Positions 50,802-61,771 of a stretch of 64,000 bases of DNA are shown here, piece by piece. A program made the translations under genes and the position numbers. Origin of the DNA: Mucilaginibacter mali. GTDB lineage: Bacteria > Bacteroidota > Bacteroidia > Sphingobacteriales > Sphingobacteriaceae. Under the pieces are notes generated by a model, which saw only the letters and a list, made by a program, of their open reading frames with translations, had not been told where the DNA came from and did no database searches. Position 1 is the stretch's first letter. Each line of letters starts with the position of its first letter. Location of the stretch: contig NZ_CP054139.1 of the NCBI RefSeq assembly GCF_013283875.1, positions 3,844,001 through 3,908,000 on the forward strand. The letters are read 5' to 3'.

Positions 50802-52355
50802 ATGCTCCGCCCAAAAACTAATCTCCGCTTAATCAACCTTATCCTGCCTGTAACATTTACGCTTTGCGTGCTTTTAGCACCCGGGTGTAAAAAAGGCACA
50901 AAAACATCCGGCGAAGACACCGGCCCAACGGTTACCCCATCGCTAAAAATAGACAGCACCACTATCACCAGCGGCACGGCCGAGGGATCGAAAGAAACCG
51001 GCGCCAATACCGATGACCAGGTAGAAGGCTCGACTTTTGGTAGCGTAGTAACCATTGCCTTTGGTACTACGGTGAATATCACCAATGCGGTATCGGGCGT
51101 AACCATTGTACAAAGCGGCGCCAACCTGGTGATCACATCAAAAGTTGATGGCGTTGAATATAAAGTATCCGGAACTACCACCAACGGCTCGGTTAAGATC
51201 TATAGCGATAAAAAGTTTAAGCTTACGCTGAATGGCGCTAACATCACCAGCACCAGCGGACCGGCTATTAACATCCAATCTAAAAAACGCTGCTTTGTTG
51301 TTTTGGCCGATGGCAGTACCAATACGCTGACCGACAGCCCTACCTACCCTACATCAACCGAAGACATGAAGGGAACCTTCTTCAGTGAGGCCCAACTGGT
51401 GTTTAGCGGCACGGGCAGCTTAACGGTGCAGGGCAACTATAAGCACGCTATTTGCAGCGACGATTATGTACACATCCGCACCGGCACCATTACGGTTACC
51501 GGCGCTGTTAAGGATGGCATCCACAGCAACAGCGGCTTTATTGCCGATGGCGGCACCGTGAAGATCACCGCTAATACCGGCGACGCCATTGAGTGTGAAG
51601 AAGGCAGCATGATCATTAACGACGGAAAGTTTACTCTTGCCAGCAACGAGAAAGGAATCAACGCATCGTACGAGGGTACCGACGCGACCATCACGCCTTA
51701 TATCAATATCAACGGCGGTACTTTAAATATTAATGTTGGAACGGGCGAAGGTATTTCCACCAAATTATCTGCCATCACCATTAACGGCGGCAATATCGCC
51801 ATCACTTCGTCCGACGATTGCCTGAACGCGGCCAAAGCAATCAATATCAACAGCGGCTTTTTGTACCTGTATAGTAAGCTGAACGACGGTATGGATTCGA
51901 ACGGCACCATCACCATAACCGGTGGCAAAACTGTTGCCATTGGCACCACCGCCACCGAGGCTGGCCTTGATTGCAATACTAACGTGATGAAACTGACCGG
52001 CGGCGTGGTAGTAGGCATAGGCAGCGAAACCAGCGGCCCAAGCGCTACGGCATCAACCATTAACTCGCTGGTAATGGGCAGCGGCACCGCCAACCAACTG
52101 GTTCACATTGAAGCTGCCGACGGTACCGATGCCATGACCTTTTTAGCGCCTTTAAACTATACCACCATGCTTTATGCCTGCGCCAAGGTAAAATCGGCAA
52201 CGGCTTATACCGTTTACACCGGTGGCAGCGTGGCAGCGGGTACAAACTTCCGTGGCTTGTATACCAGTGGCAACTATACTAAAGGCGATAAGAAATCGAT
52301 ATTTACTACCAGCGGAGTGGTGACACAAACGGGCGGGACAGTTAGTACGAAATAA
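50802..52355 (+). CDS. Cthe_2159-like (DUF4353) carbohydrate-binding lipoprotein
   Basis: 517 aa. A lipoprotein signal ends LLAPGC (Cys about 29). The body is a right-handed beta-helix of repeated turns with GTITVTGAVKDGIHSNSG, NINGGTLNINVG and GGNIAITSSDDCLNA, fitting the PF14262-type carbohydrate-binding domain. In Clostridium the homologue binds cellulose or acidic polysaccharides. Likely exposed at the cell surface. Transcribed alone; divergent from the sigma factor gene. Confidence 0.82.
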   Translation: MLRPKTNLRLINLILPVTFTLCVLLAPGCKKGTKTSGEDTGPTVTPSLKIDSTTITSGTAEGSKETGANTDDQVEGSTFGSVVTIAFGTTVNITNAVSGVTIVQSGANLVITSKVDGVEYKVSGTTTNGSVKIYSDKKFKLTLNGANITSTSGPAINIQSKKRCFVVLADGSTNTLTDSPTYPTSTEDMKGTFFSEAQLVFSGTGSLTVQGNYKHAICSDDYVHIRTGTITVTGAVKDGIHSNSGFIADGGTVKITANTGDAIECEEGSMIINDGKFTLASNEKGINASYEGTDATITPYININGGTLNINVGTGEGISTKLSAITINGGNIAITSSDDCLNAAKAININSGFLYLYSKLNDGMDSNGTITITGGKTVAIGTTATEAGLDCNTNVMKLTGGVVVGIGSETSGPSATASTINSLVMGSGTANQLVHIEAADGTDAMTFLAPLNYTTMLYACAKVKSATAYTVYTGGSVAAGTNFRGLYTSGNYTKGDKKSIFTTSGVVTQTGGTVSTK

Positions 52356-52367
52356 ATCTATACAGCT

Positions 52368-52497
52368 GTAGAGACACGATACTTCGTGTCTCCCCGTTGA
52401 AAATTATACGTTATGGCAATGTAGAGACACGATACTTCGTGTCTCTTTTTGTTTTTTGGATCTCCATAAGAGAGACACGAAGTATCGTGTCTCTACA
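52368..52497. repeat. Family C tandem palindromes (GAGACACGATACTTCGTGTCTC)
   Basis: Three copies of a 22-26-nt palindrome: two direct (52368-52392, 52421-52446) and one inverted (52471-52497). Each forms GAGACACGA/TCGTGTCTC. The second and third also pair with each other over 26 nt. They fill the gap between two convergent genes and may act as bidirectional transcript ends. Confidence 0.8.
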
Positions 52498-52502
52498 TCA
52501 TT

Positions 52503-53348
52503 TTACTTCTTCGCTCCCGCCTTCAACTGCGCCTCAAAATAATCGTGGAAATACAGTAACTGGTATTTAATGGAGTTTTGCCAGTAAGGCCAGTTATGCG
52601 CGCCGGGGCGAACATAAAAATCGTGCGGGATGTTGCGCAGCATCAGCAGATCGTGCAGGTTGCAGTTTACTTTATAAAAAAAGTCTTCGGTGCCACAGTC
52701 GATGATGAGCGACAGGTGACCCGGCGTTAGCAGGTTCACCATATTGATCACCGTATTCTTTTCCCAGTATTCAGGATGTTCGGCATAGGTACCCAGTTTC
52801 TCGGCCATCTTCCAGTTATTGGGGAACGGGCGTATATCCACCCCGCCGCTGGTGCTGCCTGCCGCACCAAAGGTGTCCTGGTGCTTGAAGGCTAAATATA
52901 AGGCACCGTGACCGCCCATGCTCAAACCAGTAATGGCGCGGCCGGTGCGGCTCTTTAACGTCTTATAATGATTATCGATCCAGGCTACCAGTTCAGTACC
53001 TACATAGGTTTCATACTTCCAGTCGGATAACACGGGGCTGTCCAAATACCAGCTTGATACGTTGCCATCGGCGCAAACCACCATCATATGGTAGTTATCG
53101 GCAAGCTCCTGAATGGCCGGGACATTATTGGGCCAGTCGGAATATTTGCCGCCGAAGCCGTGCAGCAGGTAAACCACCGGCATGGCGCTCAATTTATCGT
53201 AATCGTTAGGGCGAATCACCACCGCTTTTATCTTTTTGTGCATGGCATCGCTGTAGGTCTCTACGGTATCCACCTTAGCGGCGATGGACAGCTTGGCGAT
53301 CAGTAATAAATTAAACAGGACAAGGCCCGCACGGAACAATTTTTTCAT
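52503..53348 (-). CDS. Secreted esterase (esterase D / PF00756 family)
   Basis: 281 aa with a signal peptide (about residues 1-22). Alpha/beta-hydrolase signatures: nucleophile Ser in GLSMGGHGALYLAF, the oxyanion-type PVVYLLHGFGG, Asp in IDCGTEDFF, and His in RPGAHNWPYW. Related enzymes deacetylate xylans or act on feruloyl esters or trehalose mycolates; the substrate cannot be inferred here. It faces the carbohydrate-binding lipoprotein gene. Confidence 0.88.
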   Translation of the reverse strand: MKKLFRAGLVLFNLLLIAKLSIAAKVDTVETYSDAMHKKIKAVVIRPNDYDKLSAMPVVYLLHGFGGKYSDWPNNVPAIQELADNYHMMVVCADGNVSSWYLDSPVLSDWKYETYVGTELVAWIDNHYKTLKSRTGRAITGLSMGGHGALYLAFKHQDTFGAAGSTSGGVDIRPFPNNWKMAEKLGTYAEHPEYWEKNTVINMVNLLTPGHLSLIIDCGTEDFFYKVNCNLHDLLMLRNIPHDFYVRPGAHNWPYWQNSIKYQLLYFHDYFEAQLKAGAKK

Positions 53349-53369
53349 GATGATGGATGTATGGATTTA

Positions 53370-53450
53370 TCAGGAGCCTCACCTAATCAAACTAATTTCT
53401 TAAGCCTCTCTCCTTTGGAGAGGGGTTTGGGGTGAGGTTCCCACACCCCA
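53370..53450. repeat. Short inverted repeat (GGAGCCTCAC type)
   Basis: GGAGCCTCACC and GGTGAGGTTCC with a CCTCTCC/GGAGAGG hairpin between. It precedes the hut promoter region. Confidence 0.45.
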
Positions 53451-53519
53451 AACATAATAAATGTCATTTTAACACACAAAGGCCGTTTATGAATATTTAA
53501 ACATCTGTATACAAATAAA

Positions 53520-53550
53520 TTTGCAATTGTATAAGCACTTATATAATTTG
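53520..53550 (+). promoter_or_regulatory. hut operon promoter overlapped by a MarR-type operator
   Basis: AATTGTATAAG (53525-53535) and CTTATATAATT (53538-53548) form an 11-2-11 palindrome with one mismatch. TTTG at 53520-53523 and TATAATTTG at 53542-53550 match -33/-7 elements with 18-nt spacing, so the dyad covers the promoter, 7 nt before the MarR gene start. Confidence 0.65.
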
Positions 53551-53554
53551 CGGT

Positions 53555-54061
53555 ATGAATTTATACCAACGTTTAGGATATCTTGCTTTAGGCAGCCGTT
53601 TAAGGCGATTGAGCGAGGCGTTCCTTTCCGAAATTACCTATGCTTATCAACAGGAAGGCATTGAGTTTGATGCTGCCTGGTTCCCGGTGTTTTACCTGCT
53701 ATCGCAAAACGAAGCATTAACTATTAAGGAACTAAGCGAACAAACCGAGGTATCGCACCCGGCTGCCAGTCAGTTGATTACCAACCTTAAACAAAAAGGC
53801 CTGGTAATGGCCACTCCCGGTATCGACGATGCACGTAAGCAACTTATTACTTTTACCGGGAAGGGCCGTGCGCTACTGCAACAGGTGTTGCCCGTTTGGG
53901 ATGCCATTATGTTAAGCATGGATGAAATTAGCCGTAATCAACCCGGCTGCGATGCCATGCTGCCCGCCATTACCGCATTTGAGCAGGCCCTGCAACAGCA
54001 CGATCTATATAACCACATCAGCAAAAATCTGAACAAACAACTAACCCCCGCCGATAAATGA
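53555..54061 (+). CDS. MarR-family regulator of the hut operon
   Basis: 168 aa. Winged-helix region: FYLLSQNEALTIKELSEQTE, SHPAASQLITNLKQKGLVM and DDARKQLITFTGKG. It is first in the operon and overlaps hutH by 4 bp (ATGA). A dyad at 53525-53548 overlaps its promoter, so it probably autoregulates the operon. In other bacteria HutC (GntR) or HutP control hut genes, so a MarR protein is less common here. The inducer is probably histidine or urocanate (inference). Confidence 0.88.
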   Translation: MNLYQRLGYLALGSRLRRLSEAFLSEITYAYQQEGIEFDAAWFPVFYLLSQNEALTIKELSEQTEVSHPAASQLITNLKQKGLVMATPGIDDARKQLITFTGKGRALLQQVLPVWDAIMLSMDEISRNQPGCDAMLPAITAFEQALQQHDLYNHISKNLNKQLTPADK

Positions 54062-55594
54062 ACACCACCTTCCACTACGGCACCGAACATTTAACCATTG
54101 GTATTTGCCTTGATATTGCCGCGGGCAAAACCAAAGGTATTATTGGCGATGATGCCCGCGCCGCTATCCGCAATTCGCGGGGATATGTAGAGCAGATCGT
54201 TCACGAGCATCACCCGGTTTATGGCATCAACACCGGTTTTGGCCCGCTTTGCGATACCCGCATATCCGAAGAAGATACCTGCTTGCTGCAAAGCAATATC
54301 CTGCGCAGCCACAGCGTGGGCGTGGGCAACCCTATCCCGCAGGAGATAGCCAAGATCATGATGATCACCAAGGTGCATGCCCTGGCACAAGGTTTCTCGG
54401 GCGTTGCCCCCGAAACTTTAGACAGGCTGATCTGGCATATCGATAACGATATTATCCCCTTCGTTCCCGAAAAAGGTTCGGTAGGTGCCTCGGGCGATTT
54501 GGCTCCCCTATCGCACTTATGTCTGCCCTTAATTGGTTTAGGCGAAGTATTTGAACATGGACAAAGGGTAGCATCGGATACCGTCCTTAAAAAACACAAC
54601 TTACAGCCGCTAATTTTAGGCCCTAAAGAAGGCCTTGCTTTAATTAACGGCACCCAATTTATACTGGCCTTTGCGGTAAAAGCCGTACAACGATTGAACG
54701 ATGCTTTGAATCGTGCCGACCTGATCGGGGCCATGTCTTTAGAAGGGCTGATGGGTTCGGCCAGGCCTTTTGATGCGCGCCTGCATAACATTCGCCCATA
54801 TAAAGGCACCAAATATGTGGCTAAGCGATTAGCGACCTTGTTAGATCATTCCGAAATTAACACCTCGCACGCCAATTGCGACCGGGTGCAGGATCCCTAT
54901 TCGCTGCGCTGTATGCCGCAGGTACATGGTGCATCGCGCAATGCCTGGCTGCATTTAAAGGAGTTGACAGAGATAGAGTTAAACTCCGTTACCGATAACC
55001 CGGTGATATTCAGTGCCGATGATACTATTAGCGGGGGAAACTTCCACGGGCAACCGATGGCTCTGCCTTTAGATTACGCCACCGTAGCCGCCGCCGAACT
55101 GGGGAATATTGCCGACCGCCGCTGCTACCTAATGAGCGAAGGCCGCTACGGTTTACCCAAATTGCTGGTGAATGATGCCGGATTAAACTCGGGCCTGATG
55201 ATACCGCAATACACAACGGCCGCGCTGGTGACCGAAAATAAAACGCTTTGTTTCCCGGCCAGTGCCGATAGCGTACCTACATCGCTGGGGCAGGAAGATC
55301 ATGTATCCATGGGATCTATCAGCGGGCGCAAGCTGCATACAGTGATCGACAATTTGGAATATATACAGGCTATCGAACTGCTATACGCCACCCAGGCGAT
55401 GGATTTCCGCAGGCCGCTACGCTCTACCGAGGTGATAGAAGCCTGCCACGCGTTGGTCCGCGAACATGTGCCGCATATACAGAACGACCGCGTTTTTGCC
55501 GATGACATTAAACAACTGCACCAAATAATAACCGATGGCAGCTTTTTGGCCCTGGCCGATGCTGTTGCCGCAAAAAACCATATCAATTTAAGTC

Positions 55595-55617
<23 letters not shown>
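54058..55617 (+). CDS. hutH: Histidine ammonia-lyase
   Basis: 519 aa. The A144-S145-G146 triad in KGSVGASGDLAPLSH forms the MIO cofactor. It also has YGINTGFGPL near residue 55 and QPMALPLDYAT. It converts L-histidine to urocanate and ammonia. Start overlaps the MarR gene and its end overlaps hutU by 23 bp, so translation is coupled. Confidence 0.96.
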
Positions 55618-57268
<1,651 letters not shown>

Positions 57269-57270
57269 AG

Positions 57271-57362
57271 AAGCCCAAAGCAGAAGGCTTAAAGCATAAA
57301 GCTTTGTAATAATCAATAATGCAGATCCAGCTTTCGGCTTTATGCCTTAAGCTTTTAGCTTA
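57271..57362. repeat. Inverted repeat (AAGCTTTTAGCTT type) between hutU and hutI
   Basis: AAAGCAGAAGGCTTAAAGCA (left) and GCTTTATGCCTTAAGCTTTT (right) are near-complementary. The hairpin separates hutU and hutI and could reduce downstream expression. Confidence 0.6.
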
Positions 57363-57367
57363 AAAAA

Positions 57368-58594
57368 ATGAAAAAACTAACCGGCCCATTCACTCAAATA
57401 TTACCCATGACCGGCCTGCCCATAAAAGGTGCGCTAAAGGACGAGCAAATGCACATCATTTCGCAAGGTGGCGTACTAACCGAGAACGGCCGCATTGTTG
57501 CCTTGGGCGATTTTAAAAAGCTGCGCAAGGAAAACCCATCGGCACAAGTGGAAAAAATAACTGGTCAGCATGTTTTACTGCCGGGCTTTGTGGATTGTCA
57601 TACGCACATCTGCTTCGGCGGCAACCGGGCAAAGGATTATGCCATGCGCATACAGGGTAAAACCTATTTAGAGATAGCCAGGGCCGGTGGCGGTATCTGG
57701 GATTCGGTAACCCAAACGCGGGAAGCGAGCGAAGCCGAATTGATAATCACCTTAGTACAACGCGCCGAAAGGCACCTAAGTGAGGGCGTTACCACCATTG
57801 AGGTTAAAAGCGGATACGGCCTTAACATCGATAACGAATTAAAACAACTGAAAGCCATTAAACAGGCGGCGGGGCAAACTAAAGCAAGCCTTATCCCTAC
57901 CTGCCTGGCCGCGCACATGAGGCCGAAGGATTTCAACGGTTCATCTATCGAATACCTCACCCATGTCTTGCAGGACCTGCTACCCATTATCAAACAGCAG
58001 GAACTGACCAACCGGGTAGATATCTTTATAGAAGAAAGCGCGTTCAACACTTTTGATGCGACGAAGTATCTATTGGCAGCCAAGGAAATGGGCTTCGATA
58101 TCACCGTCCACGCCGATCAGTTCACTGCCGATGGCAGCACGGTAGCTGTGGAAATGGGCGCAGTATCGGCCGATCATTTAGAGGCCAGTACCAAACACGA
58201 GATCAACCTGCTGGCCAACTCAGATACCGTAGCTGTAACGCTGCCCGGTGCTTCGCTGGGTTTGGGAATGAATTACGCACCAGCCCGTAAATTATTGGAT
58301 GGCGGTGCTTGTGTAGCCATAGCCAGCGATTGGAATCCCGGCTCGGCCCCCATGGGCGATCTGCTGATGCAGGCCGCCGTAATGAGCGCCGCCGAAAAGC
58401 TAAGCACAGCCGAGGTATTTGCCGGACTAACCTTCCGCGCCGCCAAAGCTTTAAACTTAAATGACCGGGGTGTATTAACCGAGGGTTATCGGGCAGATAT
58501 GCAGACTTACCCTTGCGCTGACTATCGGGAGATATTGTATTACCAGGGGAAACTGAAACCGGATATAATTTATGTAAACGGCGACCTTATATAG
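57368..58594 (+). CDS. hutI: Imidazolonepropionase
   Basis: 408 aa amidohydrolase-fold protein. Metal ligands: DCHTHICFGGNR, HADQFTADGS and IASDWNPGSAP. It hydrolyses imidazolonepropionate to N-formimino-L-glutamate. Third enzyme of the hut pathway. Confidence 0.95.
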   Translation: MKKLTGPFTQILPMTGLPIKGALKDEQMHIISQGGVLTENGRIVALGDFKKLRKENPSAQVEKITGQHVLLPGFVDCHTHICFGGNRAKDYAMRIQGKTYLEIARAGGGIWDSVTQTREASEAELIITLVQRAERHLSEGVTTIEVKSGYGLNIDNELKQLKAIKQAAGQTKASLIPTCLAAHMRPKDFNGSSIEYLTHVLQDLLPIIKQQELTNRVDIFIEESAFNTFDATKYLLAAKEMGFDITVHADQFTADGSTVAVEMGAVSADHLEASTKHEINLLANSDTVAVTLPGASLGLGMNYAPARKLLDGGACVAIASDWNPGSAPMGDLLMQAAVMSAAEKLSTAEVFAGLTFRAAKALNLNDRGVLTEGYRADMQTYPCADYREILYYQGKLKPDIIYVNGDLI

Positions 58595-58596
58595 CT

Positions 58597-58677
58597 TGTC
58601 ATTTCGACCAGCGGCAGAAATCTTATACGACTTACTTATCGCACGTACAAGATTTCCCGCTATCGCTCGAAATGACA
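58597..58677. repeat. Family B-like palindromic repeat, copy 5
   Basis: TGTCATTTCGACCAGCGGCA and GCTATCGCTCGAAATGACAA flank an AAATCTTATACG/GTACAAGATTT hairpin. Located between hutI and ftcD. Confidence 0.65.
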
Positions 58678-58706
58678 AATTTGAGAACGAATAACACAAC
58701 CGACCA

Positions 58707-60350
58707 ATGACAAAACTAATAGAATGTGTACCTAACTTTAGCGAGGGCGTTAACCTCGATATCATCAAACAGATCACCGACGAGATCGAATCAGTAGATG
58801 GCGTTAGGCTGCTGAATGTGGATCCCGGCAAGGCCACCAACCGTACCGTAGTAACCTTTGTAGGCGAACCCAACGCGGTGATCGAAGCCGCCTTTTTAGC
58901 CATAAAAAAAGCCGGTGAACTGATTGACATGAGCCGCCACAAGGGCGAACACCCGCGCATGGGCGCTACCGATGTTTGTCCGCTGATACCGATCAGTAAC
59001 ATCAGCATGGAAGAAACCGCCGAATATGCCCGCAAGCTGGCCAAACGGGTTGGCGAAGAATTGCAGATACCGGCCTACCTGTATGAATATGCTCAGGCCG
59101 ATAAAAGCCGCAGTAACCTGTCGGTTATTCGCACGGGCGAGTACGAGGGCTTCTTCAAGAAGATCAAACAGCCCGAATGGGCACCCGATTTTGGTCCGGC
59201 GGAATTTGATGCCAAACGAGGTGGCACGGTTATCGGCGCGCGCGATTTCCTGATCGCTTATAACGTTAACCTCAATACCACCTCAACCCGCCGCGCCAAC
59301 GCCATTGCCTTTGATGTTCGCGAGGCCGGTCGTATGGTAGATGGCGTTAACCACCCCGGTACGCTGAAATCGGTAAAAGGTATAGGCTGGTTTATTGAGG
59401 AGTACGGTATCGCGCAGATCTCCATGAATTTGACCAATATCGCGGTTACGCCGCTGCATATCGCTTTTGATGAGGTTTGTAACAAGGCTACCGCCCGTGG
59501 CATCCGCGTAACGGGTAGTGAGTTGGTAGGCCTGGTACCCCTGCAAACCATGCTTGATGCCGGCAAATACTTTCTGCGCAAGCAACAACGCTCGGTAGGT
59601 GTTAGCGAGAGTGAACTGATCCGTATCGCCATTAAATCGATGGGGCTGGACGAATTGGCGCCCTTTAAACCCGAAGAGCGGATCATCGAATACCTGCTGA
59701 AAAACGATAGCAATAATAAACTCATTAGCATGACGCTTACGGGCTTCGCCAACGAAACGGCCAGCGAAAGCCCGGCGCCGGGTGGTGGTTCCATTTCGGC
59801 TTATGTGGGTTCGCTGGGTGCCTCGCTGGCTACTATGGTGGCCAACCTCAGTTCGCACAAAAAAGGCTGGGACGATAGGTGGGAAGAGTTTAGCGACTGG
59901 GCCGAGCAAGGCCAGCGCTACAAAGACGAATTATTGCAACTGGTTGACCTGGACACCGTAGCCTTCAACAAAATTATGGAAGCCTTTGGCTTGCCCAAAG
60001 GCACCGACGAAGAAAAGGCCGCCCGCAGCAAAGCCATTCAGCATGCCACCAAATACGCTATTGAGATACCGTTTAAGGTGATGCAGGCGGCGCTCAACAG
60101 CATGGATGTAATTGAAGCCATGGTGCAAACCGGCAACCCCAATTCGGTAACTGATGCCGGCGTGGCTGCCCTATGCGCACGTACCGCCGTGCTGGGCGCG
60201 TTCATGAATGTGAAGATCAACGCTTCGGGTTATAAGGATAAGATTTTTGTGGATGGCATCATCGCCAACGGTAACGAGATAGCCAAGCAAGCCGTAGCCC
60301 GCGAGGCGAGGATTGTTGAGATGGTAGATGCGAAGATCGGGTTGAGTTAG
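58707..60350 (+). CDS. ftcD: Bifunctional formiminotransferase-cyclodeaminase
   Basis: 547 aa, close to the usual 541. N-terminal transferase domain: IECVPNFSEGVNL, RHKGEHPRMGATDVCPLIPI and GARDFLIAYNVNL. The C-terminal cyclodeaminase domain starts about residue 345 (ETASESPAPGGGSISAYVGSLGASLA). It moves the formimino group of FIGLU to THF, releasing glutamate, then deaminates it to 5,10-methenyl-THF and ammonia. It replaces HutF/HutG here and completes the pathway. Confidence 0.94.
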   Translation: MTKLIECVPNFSEGVNLDIIKQITDEIESVDGVRLLNVDPGKATNRTVVTFVGEPNAVIEAAFLAIKKAGELIDMSRHKGEHPRMGATDVCPLIPISNISMEETAEYARKLAKRVGEELQIPAYLYEYAQADKSRSNLSVIRTGEYEGFFKKIKQPEWAPDFGPAEFDAKRGGTVIGARDFLIAYNVNLNTTSTRRANAIAFDVREAGRMVDGVNHPGTLKSVKGIGWFIEEYGIAQISMNLTNIAVTPLHIAFDEVCNKATARGIRVTGSELVGLVPLQTMLDAGKYFLRKQQRSVGVSESELIRIAIKSMGLDELAPFKPEERIIEYLLKNDSNNKLISMTLTGFANETASESPAPGGGSISAYVGSLGASLATMVANLSSHKKGWDDRWEEFSDWAEQGQRYKDELLQLVDLDTVAFNKIMEAFGLPKGTDEEKAARSKAIQHATKYAIEIPFKVMQAALNSMDVIEAMVQTGNPNSVTDAGVAALCARTAVLGAFMNVKINASGYKDKIFVDGIIANGNEIAKQAVAREARIVEMVDAKIGLS

Positions 60351-60358
60351 AAAGAAAA

Positions 60359-60453
60359 TTGTCATTGTGAGGGGCGTAGCAACGTGGCAATCTCATAGGC
60401 AGGTCCTCGTTGCTTGTCCTATGGGATTGCCGCGCTATCGCTCGCAATGACAA
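60359..60453. repeat. Family B palindromic repeat, copy 6
   Basis: TTGTCATTGTGAGGGGCGTA and CGCGCTATCGCTCGCAATGACAA-type ends, enclosing GGCAATCTCATAGG/CCTATGGGATTGCC. It follows the ftcD stop and may end the hut transcript. Confidence 0.75.
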
Positions 60454-60520
60454 TACTTTACCAACAGTCGAATGATATCACAGCGAATTATGTGGTGATT
60501 CAACGGTTCAGACATTTAGG

Positions 60521-60615
60521 GCGATGCCTCCGGCCCGGGCTTTACGCTACAAGTCCTCGCCACCCCGGCGCACAAGCCAGCCCGGCTGTGGGCTTTCCGC
60601 TGCAATCCCTATCGC
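60521..60615 (-). repeat. Family G structured repeat, copy 3
   Basis: On the minus strand it starts GCGATAGGGATTGCAGCGGA and ends AAAGCCCGGGCCGGAGGCAT plus CGCC. The outer stem is GCGAT/ATCGC, compared with GCGTT/AACGC in copy 1. The central part has AGCCC/GGGCT. Confidence 0.7.
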
Positions 60616-60653
60616 TATACCCGGTATCTGTGTCCCCACAGGCACTTTTTAGC

Positions 60654-60761
60654 CTATTCAAAAATGCTCATCAAAGCTTCCCAAAGGGCTTCGTTGGTGC
60701 TGTCGTCAAAGTCAAACTGCTCGTCTATTTGTGCAGAAAAGTCTGTTAGTTCACGGCTCAT
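60654..60761 (-). CDS. Possible 35-aa acidic miniprotein
   Basis: MSRELTDFSAQIDEQFDFDD, then STNEALWEALMSIFE. It has many Asp/Glu and a hydrophobic C-terminal end, with no membrane segment. Upstream on the minus strand is TATGTTTG at 60789-60782, a perfect -7 box, about 20 nt before the start. This supports a real gene, but conservation is untested; family unknown. Confidence 0.45.
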   Translation of the reverse strand: MSRELTDFSAQIDEQFDFDDSTNEALWEALMSIFE

Positions 60762-60891
60762 GGCTTTTTCATTTTTATTATGCAAACATAGTAATTTATA
60801 CCAAAACCAAAACGGTATATGTTATATATTTATTAAACGAACAAATCCCGGTAACGGGTGTTGTTTGGATATCATCCAATAACCCCTCCCC

Positions 60892-61641
60892 ATGAAAAAA
60901 CTGATCATCTTCGACCTGGACGGCACGCTGGCCGAAAGCAAGGCTGCTATCGATACGGAAATGGCCGATATCCTCACCCGCCTTTTGCAGGTAGCCCGCG
61001 TCGCTATCATCTCCGGCGGCGACTGGCCACAATTTGAAAAGCAGGTTTTGGCCCACCTGCCCGATAAGCGATGGATGAAGCGCCTATCCATCCTGCCCAC
61101 CTGCGGCACCAAGTTTTACCAGTTTAAAAAAGGCTGGCAGCCCTTATACGCCGAAAACTTTACGGCCGAAGAGAAGAGCACCATCATTAATAACCTTAAC
61201 GCCGCGGTAGAGCAAACCGGCTTTAAGCCCCGCAAAACCTGGGGCGATCAAATTGAGGACCGGGGCAGCCAGGTCACCTTTTCGGCATTAGGGCAGCAGG
61301 CGCCGCTGGAACAGAAGAAAAAGTGGGACCCAAAATTCGCGAAGCGCAAAAAGATCAAGAAGATACTGAACGGAACGCTCTCGGGCTTCTCGGTAAATAT
61401 GGGCGGGGCCACTTCTATCGATGTTACCAAGCCGGGGATTGACAAGGCTTATGGCATCCGCAAGCTAAAAAAGGTGCTGGACATTAAAATATCGCAAATG
61501 ATATTTATTGGCGATGCCCTTTTTGAGGGCGGCAACGATTACCCCGCCCGCACCACCGGCGCCGATTGCATACAGGTGCGCGACCCCGAGGAAACCAAGC
61601 GGGTGGTGGATGCGATAACGCTTTGCCTGGACAAAAAGTAG
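60892..61641 (+). CDS. HAD-IIB family phosphatase (PMM-like)
   Basis: 249 aa. Motif I is IIFDLDGTLAESK and motif II-like Ser is IISGGDW. The cap region has RGSQVTFSALGQQAP and NMGGATSIDVTKPGIDKAYG, as in eukaryotic-type phosphomannomutases. Motif IV is FIGDALFEGGND. Substrates are probably sugar phosphates. It lies after the repeat-rich gap following ftcD. Confidence 0.86.
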   Translation: MKKLIIFDLDGTLAESKAAIDTEMADILTRLLQVARVAIISGGDWPQFEKQVLAHLPDKRWMKRLSILPTCGTKFYQFKKGWQPLYAENFTAEEKSTIINNLNAAVEQTGFKPRKTWGDQIEDRGSQVTFSALGQQAPLEQKKKWDPKFAKRKKIKKILNGTLSGFSVNMGGATSIDVTKPGIDKAYGIRKLKKVLDIKISQMIFIGDALFEGGNDYPARTTGADCIQVRDPEETKRVVDAITLCLDKK

Positions 61642-61771
61642 TTTGACAGCACAACCGCTCAAATATAAACCAAGACGACGCGGAAATCCCGCAAGCGTGC
61701 GATGTTTTACATGCCCCTGCCAAACGATGAAAGGGTATTACCAGTTTAAAGCCGGTAAGCGTTATTGCTTA

